From an uncultured Lachnospiraceae bacterium (GTDB taxonomy: Bacteria; Bacillota; Clostridia; Lachnospirales; Lachnospiraceae), in contig CANRGB010000003.1 in the NCBI GenBank assembly GCA_947630005.1, forward strand, positions 1-59,438: 59,438 bases of DNA, read 5' to 3'. The notes beneath the pieces are model-generated. The model was given only the letters and a program-made list of their open reading frames with translations. It made no database searches and was not told the DNA's origin. Made by a program: the position numbers and the translations under genes. Within the stretch, counting starts at the first letter, position 1; each line of letters starts with the position of its first letter. Positions 7,167 through 15,350 of this stretch are shown here, one piece after another.

Positions 7167-8998
7167 TGAGGTGTATTTACTGTAATACCCCTCTTTCTGC
7201 GATTGATTACTGTACGGGATGCGGCGCTGACATCACGATCCAGAAGCGGATCGTGAGGATCTCCAATCTCCTGTACAATGAAGGGCTGGAAAAGGCGCTG
7301 GTTCGCGATGTTGAGGGGGCAATCGCGACTCTGAAGCGGAGCCTGAAGTTCAATAAGGAAAATATCGACGCGCGAAATCTGCTCGGGCTGTGTTATATGG
7401 AGACAGGGGAGATTGTCTCCGCGCTCTGTGAATGGGTTGTCAGCAAAAACATGAAGCCGTCGGACAACCTGGCGGACCATTATCTGAACATGCTTCAGAC
7501 AAACAAGAACAAGCTGGACTCAATCAATCAGACGATACGCAAGTACAACCAGTCGGTGCAGTACTGCCGCGATGACAATGAGGATATGGCGATCATCCAG
7601 CTCAAGAAGGTGATCGGCCAGAATCCGAAGTTTGTCAAGGCATACCAGCTTCTGGCGCTTCTGTATATGAAGCGGCAGGAATATGAGCGTGCCCGAAAAC
7701 TTCTGCGGAAGGCGGCCCATATTGACAAGACAAATACGACGACGCTGCGGTACCTTCAGGAGATCGAGGAGGCGACCGGAAAGGGGACAAATCTTGACAA
7801 GCGCCATAAACGTCTGGAGAAGGACGAGGGGGAGGATGTTTCCGGCACGCTGCGCTATATGAGCGGGACGGAGATGATCATTCAGCCGACGACCTTCAGG
7901 GACAGCTCCACGATCGCGACGTTTATCAACATTATTCTGGGAATGCTTCTCGGAGGGGCTGTCGTGTGGTTTCTGATCGTTCCGGCGAGCCGGCAGAACA
8001 CGAATGACGAGGCGAACCGCATGGTGAATGAGGCAAACACGAAGCTTGCGTCGGAGTCGGTGAAGGTTCAGGAGCTGGAGGATGAGATCTCCGGATACCA
8101 GCAGCAGGTGGAGGACGCGAACCAGGAGCGCGACGACGCCAACAGCAGGGCGGAGGGCTACGAGGATCTTCTCGCGGCCGCGAACACATTTATCACAGGG
8201 GACGAGTCAACCGCCGCAAACATGGTGGTCAAACTGGATGGAGAAGTGTTTGAAAACAACGCGCTGACGCTGTATAACAGTCTGCTCGGCGCGGTGCAGA
8301 GCAATCTGTTCCAGCAGTATTTCAGTTCGGGAACGACGGCTTATGCCCAGAATGATTTCAATACTGCGGTGACGCAGCTTACAGAGGCGGTGAAATCAGA
8401 TCCGCAGAGACAGCAGAAGCAGTACAAGGATGCACTCTGGTATCTGGCATACGCCTACTACAATCTTGGAAATCAGTCGAAGGCGGCGGAGGTATTCGGT
8501 CAGGTCGCGGAGTATTTCCCGAAATCGGAATATGGAACGCAGGCGCGGCAGTACCTGGATGCCTGGGGGATCCAGGCGGGCAGTTCCGGCGGGGGTGTAC
8601 AGGACACGACCGCCGCGGATATGAGCGGACTCGGGGCGGATGCTCCGGAGCAGACCGTCTCTCCGGGCGGCGACGGAACGGGAAATACGGGCGACGCAGG
8701 TGCAGGGGACGGCACAGGAGCCCCGGCGGGCGATGCAGGCGCAGGGGACGGCACGGGAGCCCCGGCGGGCGATGCAGGCGCGGGGGACGGCACAGGAGCC
8801 CCGGCAGGTGATACCGGAGCGGGGGACGGTACAGGAGCCCCGGCGGGCGATACTGGTGCAGGAGACGGCATAGGCGGGCAGGATGCCGGCACAGGATACG
8901 GGGACGGAACCTGGGATATGTCGGATGTCGCCTGGACGGATCCGAATACCGGGCTGATGTATGACATGTATGGAAATATGCTGCCGGGTCAGCAGTGA
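7166..8998 (+). CDS. Zinc-ribbon, TPR and single-pass membrane protein with Gly/Ala repeat tail
   Basis: A 610-residue protein. The N-terminus has a zinc ribbon (CIYC at 3-6, CTGC at 17-20), followed by tetratricopeptide-like helices, one membrane segment (around 253-273, TFINIILGMLLGGAVVWFL), a coiled coil (around 285-330) and a second TPR region outside the membrane (around 390-460). The tail is a tandem repeat of GDAGAGDGTGAPA. The architecture suggests a membrane-tethered scaffold with a cytoplasmic zinc-ribbon/TPR head and an external TPR domain. It is coupled to the small gene before it and lies between folC and the spoIIA operon. A precise role is not known. Confidence 0.85.
   Translation: MRCIYCNTPLSAIDYCTGCGADITIQKRIVRISNLLYNEGLEKALVRDVEGAIATLKRSLKFNKENIDARNLLGLCYMETGEIVSALCEWVVSKNMKPSDNLADHYLNMLQTNKNKLDSINQTIRKYNQSVQYCRDDNEDMAIIQLKKVIGQNPKFVKAYQLLALLYMKRQEYERARKLLRKAAHIDKTNTTTLRYLQEIEEATGKGTNLDKRHKRLEKDEGEDVSGTLRYMSGTEMIIQPTTFRDSSTIATFINIILGMLLGGAVVWFLIVPASRQNTNDEANRMVNEANTKLASESVKVQELEDEISGYQQQVEDANQERDDANSRAEGYEDLLAAANTFITGDESTAANMVVKLDGEVFENNALTLYNSLLGAVQSNLFQQYFSSGTTAYAQNDFNTAVTQLTEAVKSDPQRQQKQYKDALWYLAYAYYNLGNQSKAAEVFGQVAEYFPKSEYGTQARQYLDAWGIQAGSSGGGVQDTTAADMSGLGADAPEQTVSPGGDGTGNTGDAGAGDGTGAPAGDAGAGDGTGAPAGDAGAGDGTGAPAGDTGAGDGTGAPAGDTGAGDGIGGQDAGTGYGDGTWDMSDVAWTDPNTGLMYDMYGNMLPGQQ
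8690..8875 (+). repeat. 39-bp in-frame tandem repeat (13 residues)
   Basis: Units of GDAGAGDGTGAPA start at 8690, 8729, 8768, 8807 and 8846; the last is degenerate. The 39-bp period keeps frame. Third-position differences between units (for example GGC/GGT, GCA/GCG) show the array is not brand new. Confidence 0.9.
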
Positions 8999-9120
8999 CA
9001 GCGGCGGCGTGACGACGCAGGATGGCTGCCAGGGCGGCACAATTAAGAGGAATCCCGGAGCAGGGGGTATGATACCGGAAACGGACGGTACATGCCGCCT
9101 GCTTATTGTATAGGTCCAGT

Positions 9121-9446
9121 CTCACAGCAGATGCTGATGGGCTGCTTGCAGCCCTGGCAGACTCTGCTGCTGAGACGACAACAGGTATGAGGAAGCAGGC
9201 CGACAGGCCGAATTCCGAATACCTGTAGGATTGCGAGGTGCTGGACGTCCAGTGGACGTCCGTTCAGCACCGACCGAAGCGGAGCGAAGACTGCGCAAGC
9301 ACGCAGCAATCCGTGGACTTATACTTGTGGTGTTGTCCATCCTGCCCGCAGCGATCGAGCAGGAGGCGGCTTTTTCTCCTGCTCGCCCGCGCGGCCCGTG
9401 TGCTGCGTCAGCAGCTGTTTTCCTTACACGGGTCTGCGCATAAAAA
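9121..9446 (+). other. Array of consecutive hairpins before spoIIAA
   Basis: The 472-base gap 8999-9470 contains no gene but a run of inverted repeats. Hairpin 1 is CTCACAGCAGA (9121-9131) with TCTGCTGCTGAG (9163-9174), around an inner GGGCTGC/GCAGCCC. Hairpin 2 is ACAGGTAT (9181-9188) with ATACCTGT (9219-9226). Hairpin 3 is GGATTGC (9228-9234) with GCAATCC (9306-9312), enclosing GGTGCTG/CAGCACC and GACGTCC/GGACGTC. The dispersed double hairpin follows at 9353-9446. It may be a structured RNA or a nest of repeats. No clear sporulation promoter for spoIIAA was seen. Confidence 0.6.
9353..9446 (+). repeat. Dispersed double-hairpin element, copy 1
   Basis: Hairpin I is GAGCAGGAG with CTCCTGCTC around a T-rich loop. 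Hairpin II has outer stem CCCGTGT/ACACGGG around a conserved core GCTGCGTCAGCAGC, then CTGCGCATAAAA. Related copies are at 18710-18792 (plus) and 29459-29552 (minus). The outer stem of hairpin II changes between copies while pairing is kept. Confidence 0.8.
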
Positions 9447-9470
9447 TCCGGTTTAAAGGGGGAACAGGAC

Positions 9471-9821
9471 ATGGAGCAGTATTTTGACGTGAAGGGAACG
9501 ACGCTGTTTGTGAGACTGCCGTCGGAGATCGATCACCACAACGCGGAGGAGCTGAGAAAGGGCGCGGATAAGATTCTGCAGAAGAAGCTGATCCGGCTTG
9601 TGGCGTTTGATTTTGAGCAGACAGTGTTTATGGACAGTTCGGGGATCGGGATGATCATGGGACGGTATAAGATGATGCGGTTCATGGGAGGAACCGTGAT
9701 CGCGGTACATGTAAATGAGAGAATGCAGAGGATCATGAAGCTGTCGGGGATCTGCAAGCTGATCGATATCTATGAAGGGATGCCGGAACCGGATAAGGCC
9801 GTTTTGAACGGACTGCTGTGA
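9471..9821 (+). CDS. spoIIAA: Anti-sigma-F factor antagonist SpoIIAA
   Basis: A 116-residue STAS-domain protein, first gene of the spoIIA operon. In its unphosphorylated form it binds SpoIIAB and frees sigma-F in the forespore. The phosphorylation loop MDSSGIG is present; by alignment with Bacillus subtilis Ser58, the target serine is S56. The strand-turn LPSEIDHHNAEELRKG and the C-terminal helix SGICKLIDIYEG are typical. Length matches the family. Start ATG follows GGGGGAACAGG. Confidence 0.95.
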   Translation: MEQYFDVKGTTLFVRLPSEIDHHNAEELRKGADKILQKKLIRLVAFDFEQTVFMDSSGIGMIMGRYKMMRFMGGTVIAVHVNERMQRIMKLSGICKLIDIYEGMPEPDKAVLNGLL

Positions 9822-9870
9822 AGGAGCGGGATCACCGGCTGTGCCGTGAGGAAATGGAGGGGAAGCGGAT

Positions 9871-10317
9871 ATGCAGCAAAATGAGATGAAACTGGAGTTT
9901 GACAGCCGTTCGTGCAACGAGGGGTTTGCGAGAGTGGCGGTGGCGGCGTTCATGACGCAGCTGAATCCGACGCTCGAGGAGGTTGCGGATGTAAAGACGG
10001 CCGTGTCGGAGGCGGTGACGAACGCGATCATCCACGCGTACGAGGGAGCGGTGCGCAAGATTGTGATAGAATCCCGGATCGAGGAGGACGTTCTGACTGT
10101 TTCGGTGAAAGATACGGGGAAGGGCATTGCGGATGTGAAGCGGGCGATGGAGCCGATGTTTACGACAAAGGCTGAATGTGACCGCGCCGGTATGGGCTTC
10201 GCCTTCATGGAGGCGTTCATGGATTCTCTCAAGGTGGAATCCGGTCCCGGAAAGGGGACGTGCGTGACGATGACAAAGCATATCACAAGAGAACAAAACA
10301 AATATGAAAGGCAGTGA
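9871..10317 (+). CDS. spoIIAB: Anti-sigma-F factor / serine kinase SpoIIAB
   Basis: A 148-residue GHKL-type protein kinase that holds sigma-F inactive and phosphorylates SpoIIAA. The N box is AVSEAVTNAIIHAYEG, the G1 box DTGKGIADV, and the G2 region GMGFAFMEAFMDS. It lies 49 bases after spoIIAA and 9 bases before sigF, in the conserved operon order. Length is as expected. Confidence 0.95.
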   Translation: MQQNEMKLEFDSRSCNEGFARVAVAAFMTQLNPTLEEVADVKTAVSEAVTNAIIHAYEGAVRKIVIESRIEEDVLTVSVKDTGKGIADVKRAMEPMFTTKAECDRAGMGFAFMEAFMDSLKVESGPGKGTCVTMTKHITREQNKYERQ

Positions 10318-10326
10318 TCTGGGCGG

Positions 10327-11046
10327 ATGGAACATACCCTTGCGTTGATTCAGCGTGTGCACGAAGGGGATAAAGATGCCAGAGAACAGATCGTTGAGGA
10401 GAATATGGGGCTTGTGTTTACGATTGTCCGACGATTCCAGGGAAGGGGCTGCGAAAAGGAGGATCTTGTTCAGATCGGCTGCATCGGACTGCTGAAGGCG
10501 ATCGATAATTTCAATGCCGGCTTTGACGTGCGTTTTTCCACCTATGCGGTGCCGATGATAACGGGGGAGATCAGGCGGTACCTGAGGGACAACGACGGAA
10601 TGATCCATGTCAGCCGCATGCTCAAGGAATCCGCCGCGAAAGCGTACCGCGCGAAGGAACAGCTGGAGAAAAAAACAGGGACTGAGCCGACGCTTGAGGA
10701 GATTTCCCGGGAGACCGGGATCAGCAGGGAGGATCTGGTGCTTGCGATGGAGGCGGTCGCGGACGTGGAATCCTTCAGTCAGACGGTCTACAGCGGCGAC
10801 GGGACGCCGGTTCTTCTGGGGGACAGGCTGCCAGACTGTCAGGACCGGAATGAGGAGTTTCTGAACCGCATGCTGCTTGCCCAGCTGCTGGAGCTTCTCG
10901 GGGAAAAGGAGCAGGAGATCATCAGGCTGCGCTATTTTGAGGATCAGACGCAGGTGGAGGTGGCCGGAAGGCTTGGCATGACGCAGGTGCAGGTTTCGCG
11001 GGCGGAGAAACGGATCCTGAAAAAGCTCAGAGAGGCAGGGCAGTAG
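10327..11046 (+). CDS. sigF: RNA polymerase sporulation sigma factor F
   Basis: A 239-residue sigma-70-family factor that drives early forespore transcription. Region 2 is seen in ENMGLVFTIVRRF, DLVQIGCIGLLKAID and FSTYAVPMITGEIRRYLRD. Region 3 follows, and region 4 ends with QTQVEVAGRLGMTQVQVSR, the helix-turn-helix. It is the third gene of the spoIIA operon; a terminator begins inside the last codons. Confidence 0.96.
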   Translation: MEHTLALIQRVHEGDKDAREQIVEENMGLVFTIVRRFQGRGCEKEDLVQIGCIGLLKAIDNFNAGFDVRFSTYAVPMITGEIRRYLRDNDGMIHVSRMLKESAAKAYRAKEQLEKKTGTEPTLEEISRETGISREDLVLAMEAVADVESFSQTVYSGDGTPVLLGDRLPDCQDRNEEFLNRMLLAQLLELLGEKEQEIIRLRYFEDQTQVEVAGRLGMTQVQVSRAEKRILKKLREAGQ

Positions 11047-11060
11047 AAAGCCCTGCCTTT
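11034..11060 (+). terminator. Terminator of the spoIIA operon
   Basis: GGCAGGGC (11034-11041) pairs perfectly with GCCCTGCC (11050-11057), followed by TTTCT. The stem includes the sigF stop codon. Confidence 0.8.
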
Positions 11061-11170
11061 CTGCGCGGCTGTCCGGTTCCGATTTCGCGAAATCAGGAAA
11101 TCTGTGTCGCAAAATGCAGAATAACCATATTTTCTGAAGAATTTTACTTCGTCTTTTCCCGCGTAAAATC

Positions 11171-11199
11171 TTGTCATATCCTATTGTGTATGTTAAAAT
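11171..11199 (+). promoter_or_regulatory. Sigma-A-like promoter of purL
   Basis: -35 TTGTCA (11171-11176), 17-base spacer, -10 TAAAAT (11194-11199). It would give a leader of about 180 bases before purL, beginning with the inverted repeat at 11201. Confidence 0.65.
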
Positions 11200-11200
11200 C

Positions 11201-11316
11201 GTTACAGTTCATGCATTCGTGTTATATTAATGCCGGGGTTAACAGCCGCAAAGAGGGCAGGACGTCTCCGGGAAGGACATGCATTCTGTCTGACGGCATT
11301 GGGTATGAACTGTGAC
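11201..11316 (+). promoter_or_regulatory. Inverted repeat in the purL leader
   Basis: GTTACAGTTCAT (11201-11212) and ATGAACTGTGAC (11305-11316) are inverted copies with one mismatch, starting two bases after the -10. The 338-base gap before purL holds no gene. The arms resemble the ends of the 154-bp mobile element, but no target duplication flanks them, so it may be an operator, a leader fold or an old element relic. A ribosome site, GGGAGG, follows at about 11372. Confidence 0.4.
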
Positions 11317-11384
11317 ACAACGGTTACACTGCTGTTACGCCACTATTACACTACGAATGAAAGCTGATAACGGGAGGTTCTTGA

Positions 11385-14300
11385 ATGAGTAATGTGAGAA
11401 GAGTCTATGTGGAGAAGAAATCTGACTTTGCGGTTGCAGCGAAAGGGCTGACGCACGAAGTAAAGAGCTATCTTGGCGTGAATGGTCTTTCACAGATTCG
11501 CGTACTGATTCGTTATGATGTTGAGAATATTTCAGATGAGATTTACCGGACTGCGTGCCGCACCGTGTTTGCGGAGCCGCCTGTCGATGATTTGTATGAG
11601 GAGACGTTCCCGATGGAGCAGGGGGACCGGGCTTTTGCGGTCGAGTACCTGCCGGGACAGTTTGACCAGCGCGCGGATTCCGCGGTGCAGTGCGTGCGTT
11701 TCCTGAAGGAGGATGAGGAGCCGATCATCCGCTCGGCGACGACCTATGTGGTCTCGGGCGAGGTGACGGACGAGGAGTTTGAGGCGATCAGGAACCACTG
11801 CATCAATCCGGTTGATTCGAGGGAGGCGGGCTTTGAGAAGCCCGAGACGCTGGTGACGAAGTTTGACGAGCCGGCGGATGTGATTATTTTTGACGGATTT
11901 ATCGGCATGGAGGAGGAAAAGCTGAAGGAACTGTACCGTTCTCTGAATCTCGCGATGACGTTCCGGGATTTCCTCCATATTCAGAATTATTTTAAAAATG
12001 AGGAGAAGCGTGATCCGTCAATGACGGAGATCCGCGTCCTCGATACATACTGGAGCGACCACTGCCGTCATACGACGTTCTCCACGGAGCTGAAGGATGT
12101 GACATTTGAAGACGGCTATTACCGCGCGCCGATCGAGGGCACCTACCGGAAGTATCTGGCAGACCGCGCGGAGATCTATGGGGACAGGAAGGACAAGTTC
12201 GTCTGTCTGATGGATCTCGCGCTGATGGCTATGCGGAAGCTGAAAAAAGAAGGAAAGCTTCAGGATCAGGAGGAGTCCGACGAGATCAACGCCTGCAGCA
12301 TCGTCGTTCCGGTCGAAGTGGACGGAAAGACGGAGGAATGGCTTGTAAATTTCAAGAACGAGACGCACAACCATCCGACCGAGATCGAGCCGTTCGGCGG
12401 CGCGGCGACCTGTCTTGGCGGCGCGATCCGCGATCCGCTCTCGGGCCGCACCTACGTCTATCAGGCAATGCGCGTGACCGGAGCGGCCGATCCGACGGTT
12501 TCCGTTAAGGATACGCTCAAAGGCAAGCTGCCGCAGAAGAAGCTGGTGCGCGAGGCGGCGCACGGCTACAGCTCCTACGGCAACCAGATCGGCCTTGCGA
12601 CCGGCTATGTGAAGGAGATCTATCATCCGGCCTACGTCGCGAAGCGCATGGAGATCGGCGCGGTCATGGGCGCGGCGCCGAGGCGCGCGGTTATCCGCGA
12701 GAACTCCGATCCGGGCGATATCATCATCCTGCTTGGAGGAAGGACGGGCCGCGACGGAATCGGCGGCGCGACCGGTTCCTCGAAGGTACATACAGAGGCC
12801 TCGATCGAGGTCTGCGGCGCGGAGGTTCAGAAAGGAAACGCGCCGACGGAGCGCAAGATCCAGAGGCTGTTCCGCCGCGAGGAAGTCAGCAGGATCATCA
12901 AGAAGTGCAATGATTTCGGAGCGGGCGGCGTTTCCGTGGCGATCGGGGAGCTTGCGCCGGGACTTCACATAGATCTCGACAAGGTGCCGAAGAAGTACGC
13001 CGGCCTTGACGGGACGGAGCTCGCGATCTCCGAATCCCAGGAGCGCATGGCGGTCGTCGTCGATCCGAAGAACGTAAAAGAGTTCATGGGCTACGCGGCC
13101 GAGGAGAATCTTGAGGCCGTCGAAGTGGCGGTTGTGACCGAGGAGCCGCGGCTTGTGCTGTTCTGGAGAGGGAAGGAGATCGTCAATATATCGCGCGCGT
13201 TCCTCGATACGAACGGCGCGCATCAGGAGACGTCCGCGGCGGTTGAGATGCCGTCCGAGACGGAGAAATATTTTACAAGAGAGGATGTGCCGGATGTTCG
13301 CGCGAAATGGCTGGATACGCTGGCGGACCTGAACTGCTGTTCCCAGAAGGGACTCGTCGAGATGTTTGACAGTTCGATCGGCGCGGGTTCGGTGCTCATG
13401 CCGTACGGCGGGAAATATCAGCTCACGGAGACGCAGACGATGGCCGCGAAGCTTCCGGTTCTGAACGGGAAGACCGATACGGTCACAATGATGAGCTATG
13501 GCTTCGATCCGTATCTCTCGAGCTGGAGTCCGTACCACGGCGCGCAGTACGCGGTGCTGGAGTCCGTGGCGAGGATCGTATCGAGCGGCGGCGATTACCG
13601 GAAGATCCGCTTTACGTTCCAGGAGTATTTCCGCAGGATGACCGAGGATCCGAAGCGCTGGAGCCAGCCGGTGGCGGCGCTGCTCGGCGCGTATGAGGCG
13701 CAGCTTGGGTTCGGCCTTCCGTCGATCGGCGGCAAGGACAGTATGTCGGGCAGCTTCAACGAGATCGACGTGCCCCCGACGCTCGTATCCTTCGCGGTGG
13801 ATATTGCAGACGGAAAAGAGATCATCACGCCGGAACTCAAACGCCCGGGCAGCAGGCTCGTGCTTGTGAAGGCGCCCAGGGACGCGTATGACCTTCCGGT
13901 TTACGGCGGGATCATGGAGCAGTACGGGAAATTCCATGAGGATATCCTTGCGGGCCGGATCATTTCCGCCTACGCGCTGGACGGCAGGGGACTTGCGGCG
14001 GCGCTCTCGAAGATGGCGTTCGGCAACGGACTTGGATTTAAGATAGAGCATAATATAGATGAGCGCGATCTGTTCACGGCAGGCTTCGGCGATCTTGTCG
14101 CGGAGGTGTCGGACGGGCAGGTCGGGAACCTGGCGGTCACTTACACGGTGGTCGGCGAGGTGACAGACAAGGGGTTATTTGAGTATAAGAATGTATCGAT
14201 TCCGATCGGTGAGGCGCTTGCGGCGTGGAAGGGGACGCTGGAGCGCGTGTTCCGCACAGATTCCGGAATTCCGACGGTCGGCGGCGGACTTGGCCTGGAC

Positions 14301-15350
14301 GGAAAGCCGGCGGCGGGCGGCGCTGTTTCGGATGAAAAGCCGGCGGCAGGAACCGGTTCCGGTACGGAGGGAAACGCGGCAGGGTCCGGCGCAGAGCCGG
14401 ACAGAAAATCCGCGGCGGATGGAACCGGAGCGGAAAATGGAACCGCGGATCCGATGGCGTATATTTTCGCGGCAGAAAGGGAGGCGGCCGCTTACGAAAA
14501 CGGCTGCTATATCCCGGATAAACTGTATGTGTGCAGAAACAAAGTGGCGAAGCCGCGCGTGTTTATCCCGGTATTTCCGGGCACGAACTGCGAGTACGAC
14601 AGCACGAAGGCGTTTGAGCGTGCGGGCGCGGAGGTTGACGTCAAAGTCTTCCGCAGCCTGACGGCCGAGGATATCCGCGATTCCGTGGAAGTCTTTGAGA
14701 AGGCGATCGGACAGGCGCAGATCATCATGTTCCCCGGAGGCTTTTCCGCGGGCGACGAGCCGGACGGTTCCGCAAAATTCTTCGCGACGGCCTTCCAGAA
14801 CGAGAAGATCAAAGAGGCGGTCATGAAGCTGCTGAACGAGCGCGACGGTCTTGCGCTCGGCATCTGCAACGGCTTCCAGGCGCTGATCAAACTCGGGCTT
14901 GTGCCGTACGGCGAGATCACGGGGCAGACGGCGGATTCCCCGACGCTGACCTTTAATACAATCGGACGTCACATTTCCAAAATGGTATATTTGAAAGTGG
15001 TATCAAAAAAATCGCCGTGGCTTGCAAAGGCGGCGGCAGGAGGGGTTTACACGAATCCGGCTTCTCACGGGGAAGGGCGCTTCGTGGCAAATGAGGAGTG
15101 GCTGCAAAAGCTGTTCGCGAACGGTCAGGTAGCTACACAGTACTGCGATGTGGATGGAAACATCTGCGTCGGTGAAGAGGAATGGAATGTCAACGGATCT
15201 TATCTTGCGATTGAGGGAATCACAAGTCCGGACGGGCGTGTGTTTGGCAAGATGGCTCATTCAGAGAGACGCGGCGGTCTTGTCGCGGTGAATATTTACG
15301 GAGAGCAGGATCTGAAGATTTTTGAGTCGGGAGTATCATACTTTAAATAA
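11385..15350 (+). CDS. purL: Phosphoribosylformylglycinamidine synthase, fused PurL-PurQ
   Basis: A 1321-residue single-chain FGAM synthase that converts FGAR to FGAM using ATP and glutamine in purine synthesis. The core shows LDTYWSDHCRHTTF, FKNETHNHPTEIEPFGGAAT and ATGSSKVHTEAS. The C-terminal class I glutaminase has PVFPGTNCEYD and nucleophile Cys1161 in LGICNGFQAL, with ASHGEGRF towards the end. Between the synthetase and glutaminase lies an unusual low-complexity linker (about residues 961-1023, Gly/Ala/Asp/Lys) with degenerate repeats around PAAG. The stop TAA shares its last A with the ATG of the next gene. Confidence 0.95.
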   Translation: MSNVRRVYVEKKSDFAVAAKGLTHEVKSYLGVNGLSQIRVLIRYDVENISDEIYRTACRTVFAEPPVDDLYEETFPMEQGDRAFAVEYLPGQFDQRADSAVQCVRFLKEDEEPIIRSATTYVVSGEVTDEEFEAIRNHCINPVDSREAGFEKPETLVTKFDEPADVIIFDGFIGMEEEKLKELYRSLNLAMTFRDFLHIQNYFKNEEKRDPSMTEIRVLDTYWSDHCRHTTFSTELKDVTFEDGYYRAPIEGTYRKYLADRAEIYGDRKDKFVCLMDLALMAMRKLKKEGKLQDQEESDEINACSIVVPVEVDGKTEEWLVNFKNETHNHPTEIEPFGGAATCLGGAIRDPLSGRTYVYQAMRVTGAADPTVSVKDTLKGKLPQKKLVREAAHGYSSYGNQIGLATGYVKEIYHPAYVAKRMEIGAVMGAAPRRAVIRENSDPGDIIILLGGRTGRDGIGGATGSSKVHTEASIEVCGAEVQKGNAPTERKIQRLFRREEVSRIIKKCNDFGAGGVSVAIGELAPGLHIDLDKVPKKYAGLDGTELAISESQERMAVVVDPKNVKEFMGYAAEENLEAVEVAVVTEEPRLVLFWRGKEIVNISRAFLDTNGAHQETSAAVEMPSETEKYFTREDVPDVRAKWLDTLADLNCCSQKGLVEMFDSSIGAGSVLMPYGGKYQLTETQTMAAKLPVLNGKTDTVTMMSYGFDPYLSSWSPYHGAQYAVLESVARIVSSGGDYRKIRFTFQEYFRRMTEDPKRWSQPVAALLGAYEAQLGFGLPSIGGKDSMSGSFNEIDVPPTLVSFAVDIADGKEIITPELKRPGSRLVLVKAPRDAYDLPVYGGIMEQYGKFHEDILAGRIISAYALDGRGLAAALSKMAFGNGLGFKIEHNIDERDLFTAGFGDLVAEVSDGQVGNLAVTYTVVGEVTDKGLFEYKNVSIPIGEALAAWKGTLERVFRTDSGIPTVGGGLGLDGKPAAGGAVSDEKPAAGTGSGTEGNAAGSGAEPDRKSAADGTGAENGTADPMAYIFAAEREAAAYENGCYIPDKLYVCRNKVAKPRVFIPVFPGTNCEYDSTKAFERAGAEVDVKVFRSLTAEDIRDSVEVFEKAIGQAQIIMFPGGFSAGDEPDGSAKFFATAFQNEKIKEAVMKLLNERDGLALGICNGFQALIKLGLVPYGEITGQTADSPTLTFNTIGRHISKMVYLKVVSKKSPWLAKAAAGGVYTNPASHGEGRFVANEEWLQKLFANGQVATQYCDVDGNICVGEEEWNVNGSYLAIEGITSPDGRVFGKMAHSERRGGLVAVNIYGEQDLKIFESGVSYFK

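Noticed and set aside
11201-11316. A third copy of the 154-bp element
   Set aside because: Only the end arms match; the inside differs and no 8-bp duplication flanks it.
12018-14051. 677-codon minus-strand open frame
   Set aside because: Lies wholly inside purL on the other strand; GC-rich genes give long antisense frames. No ribosome site or family match.
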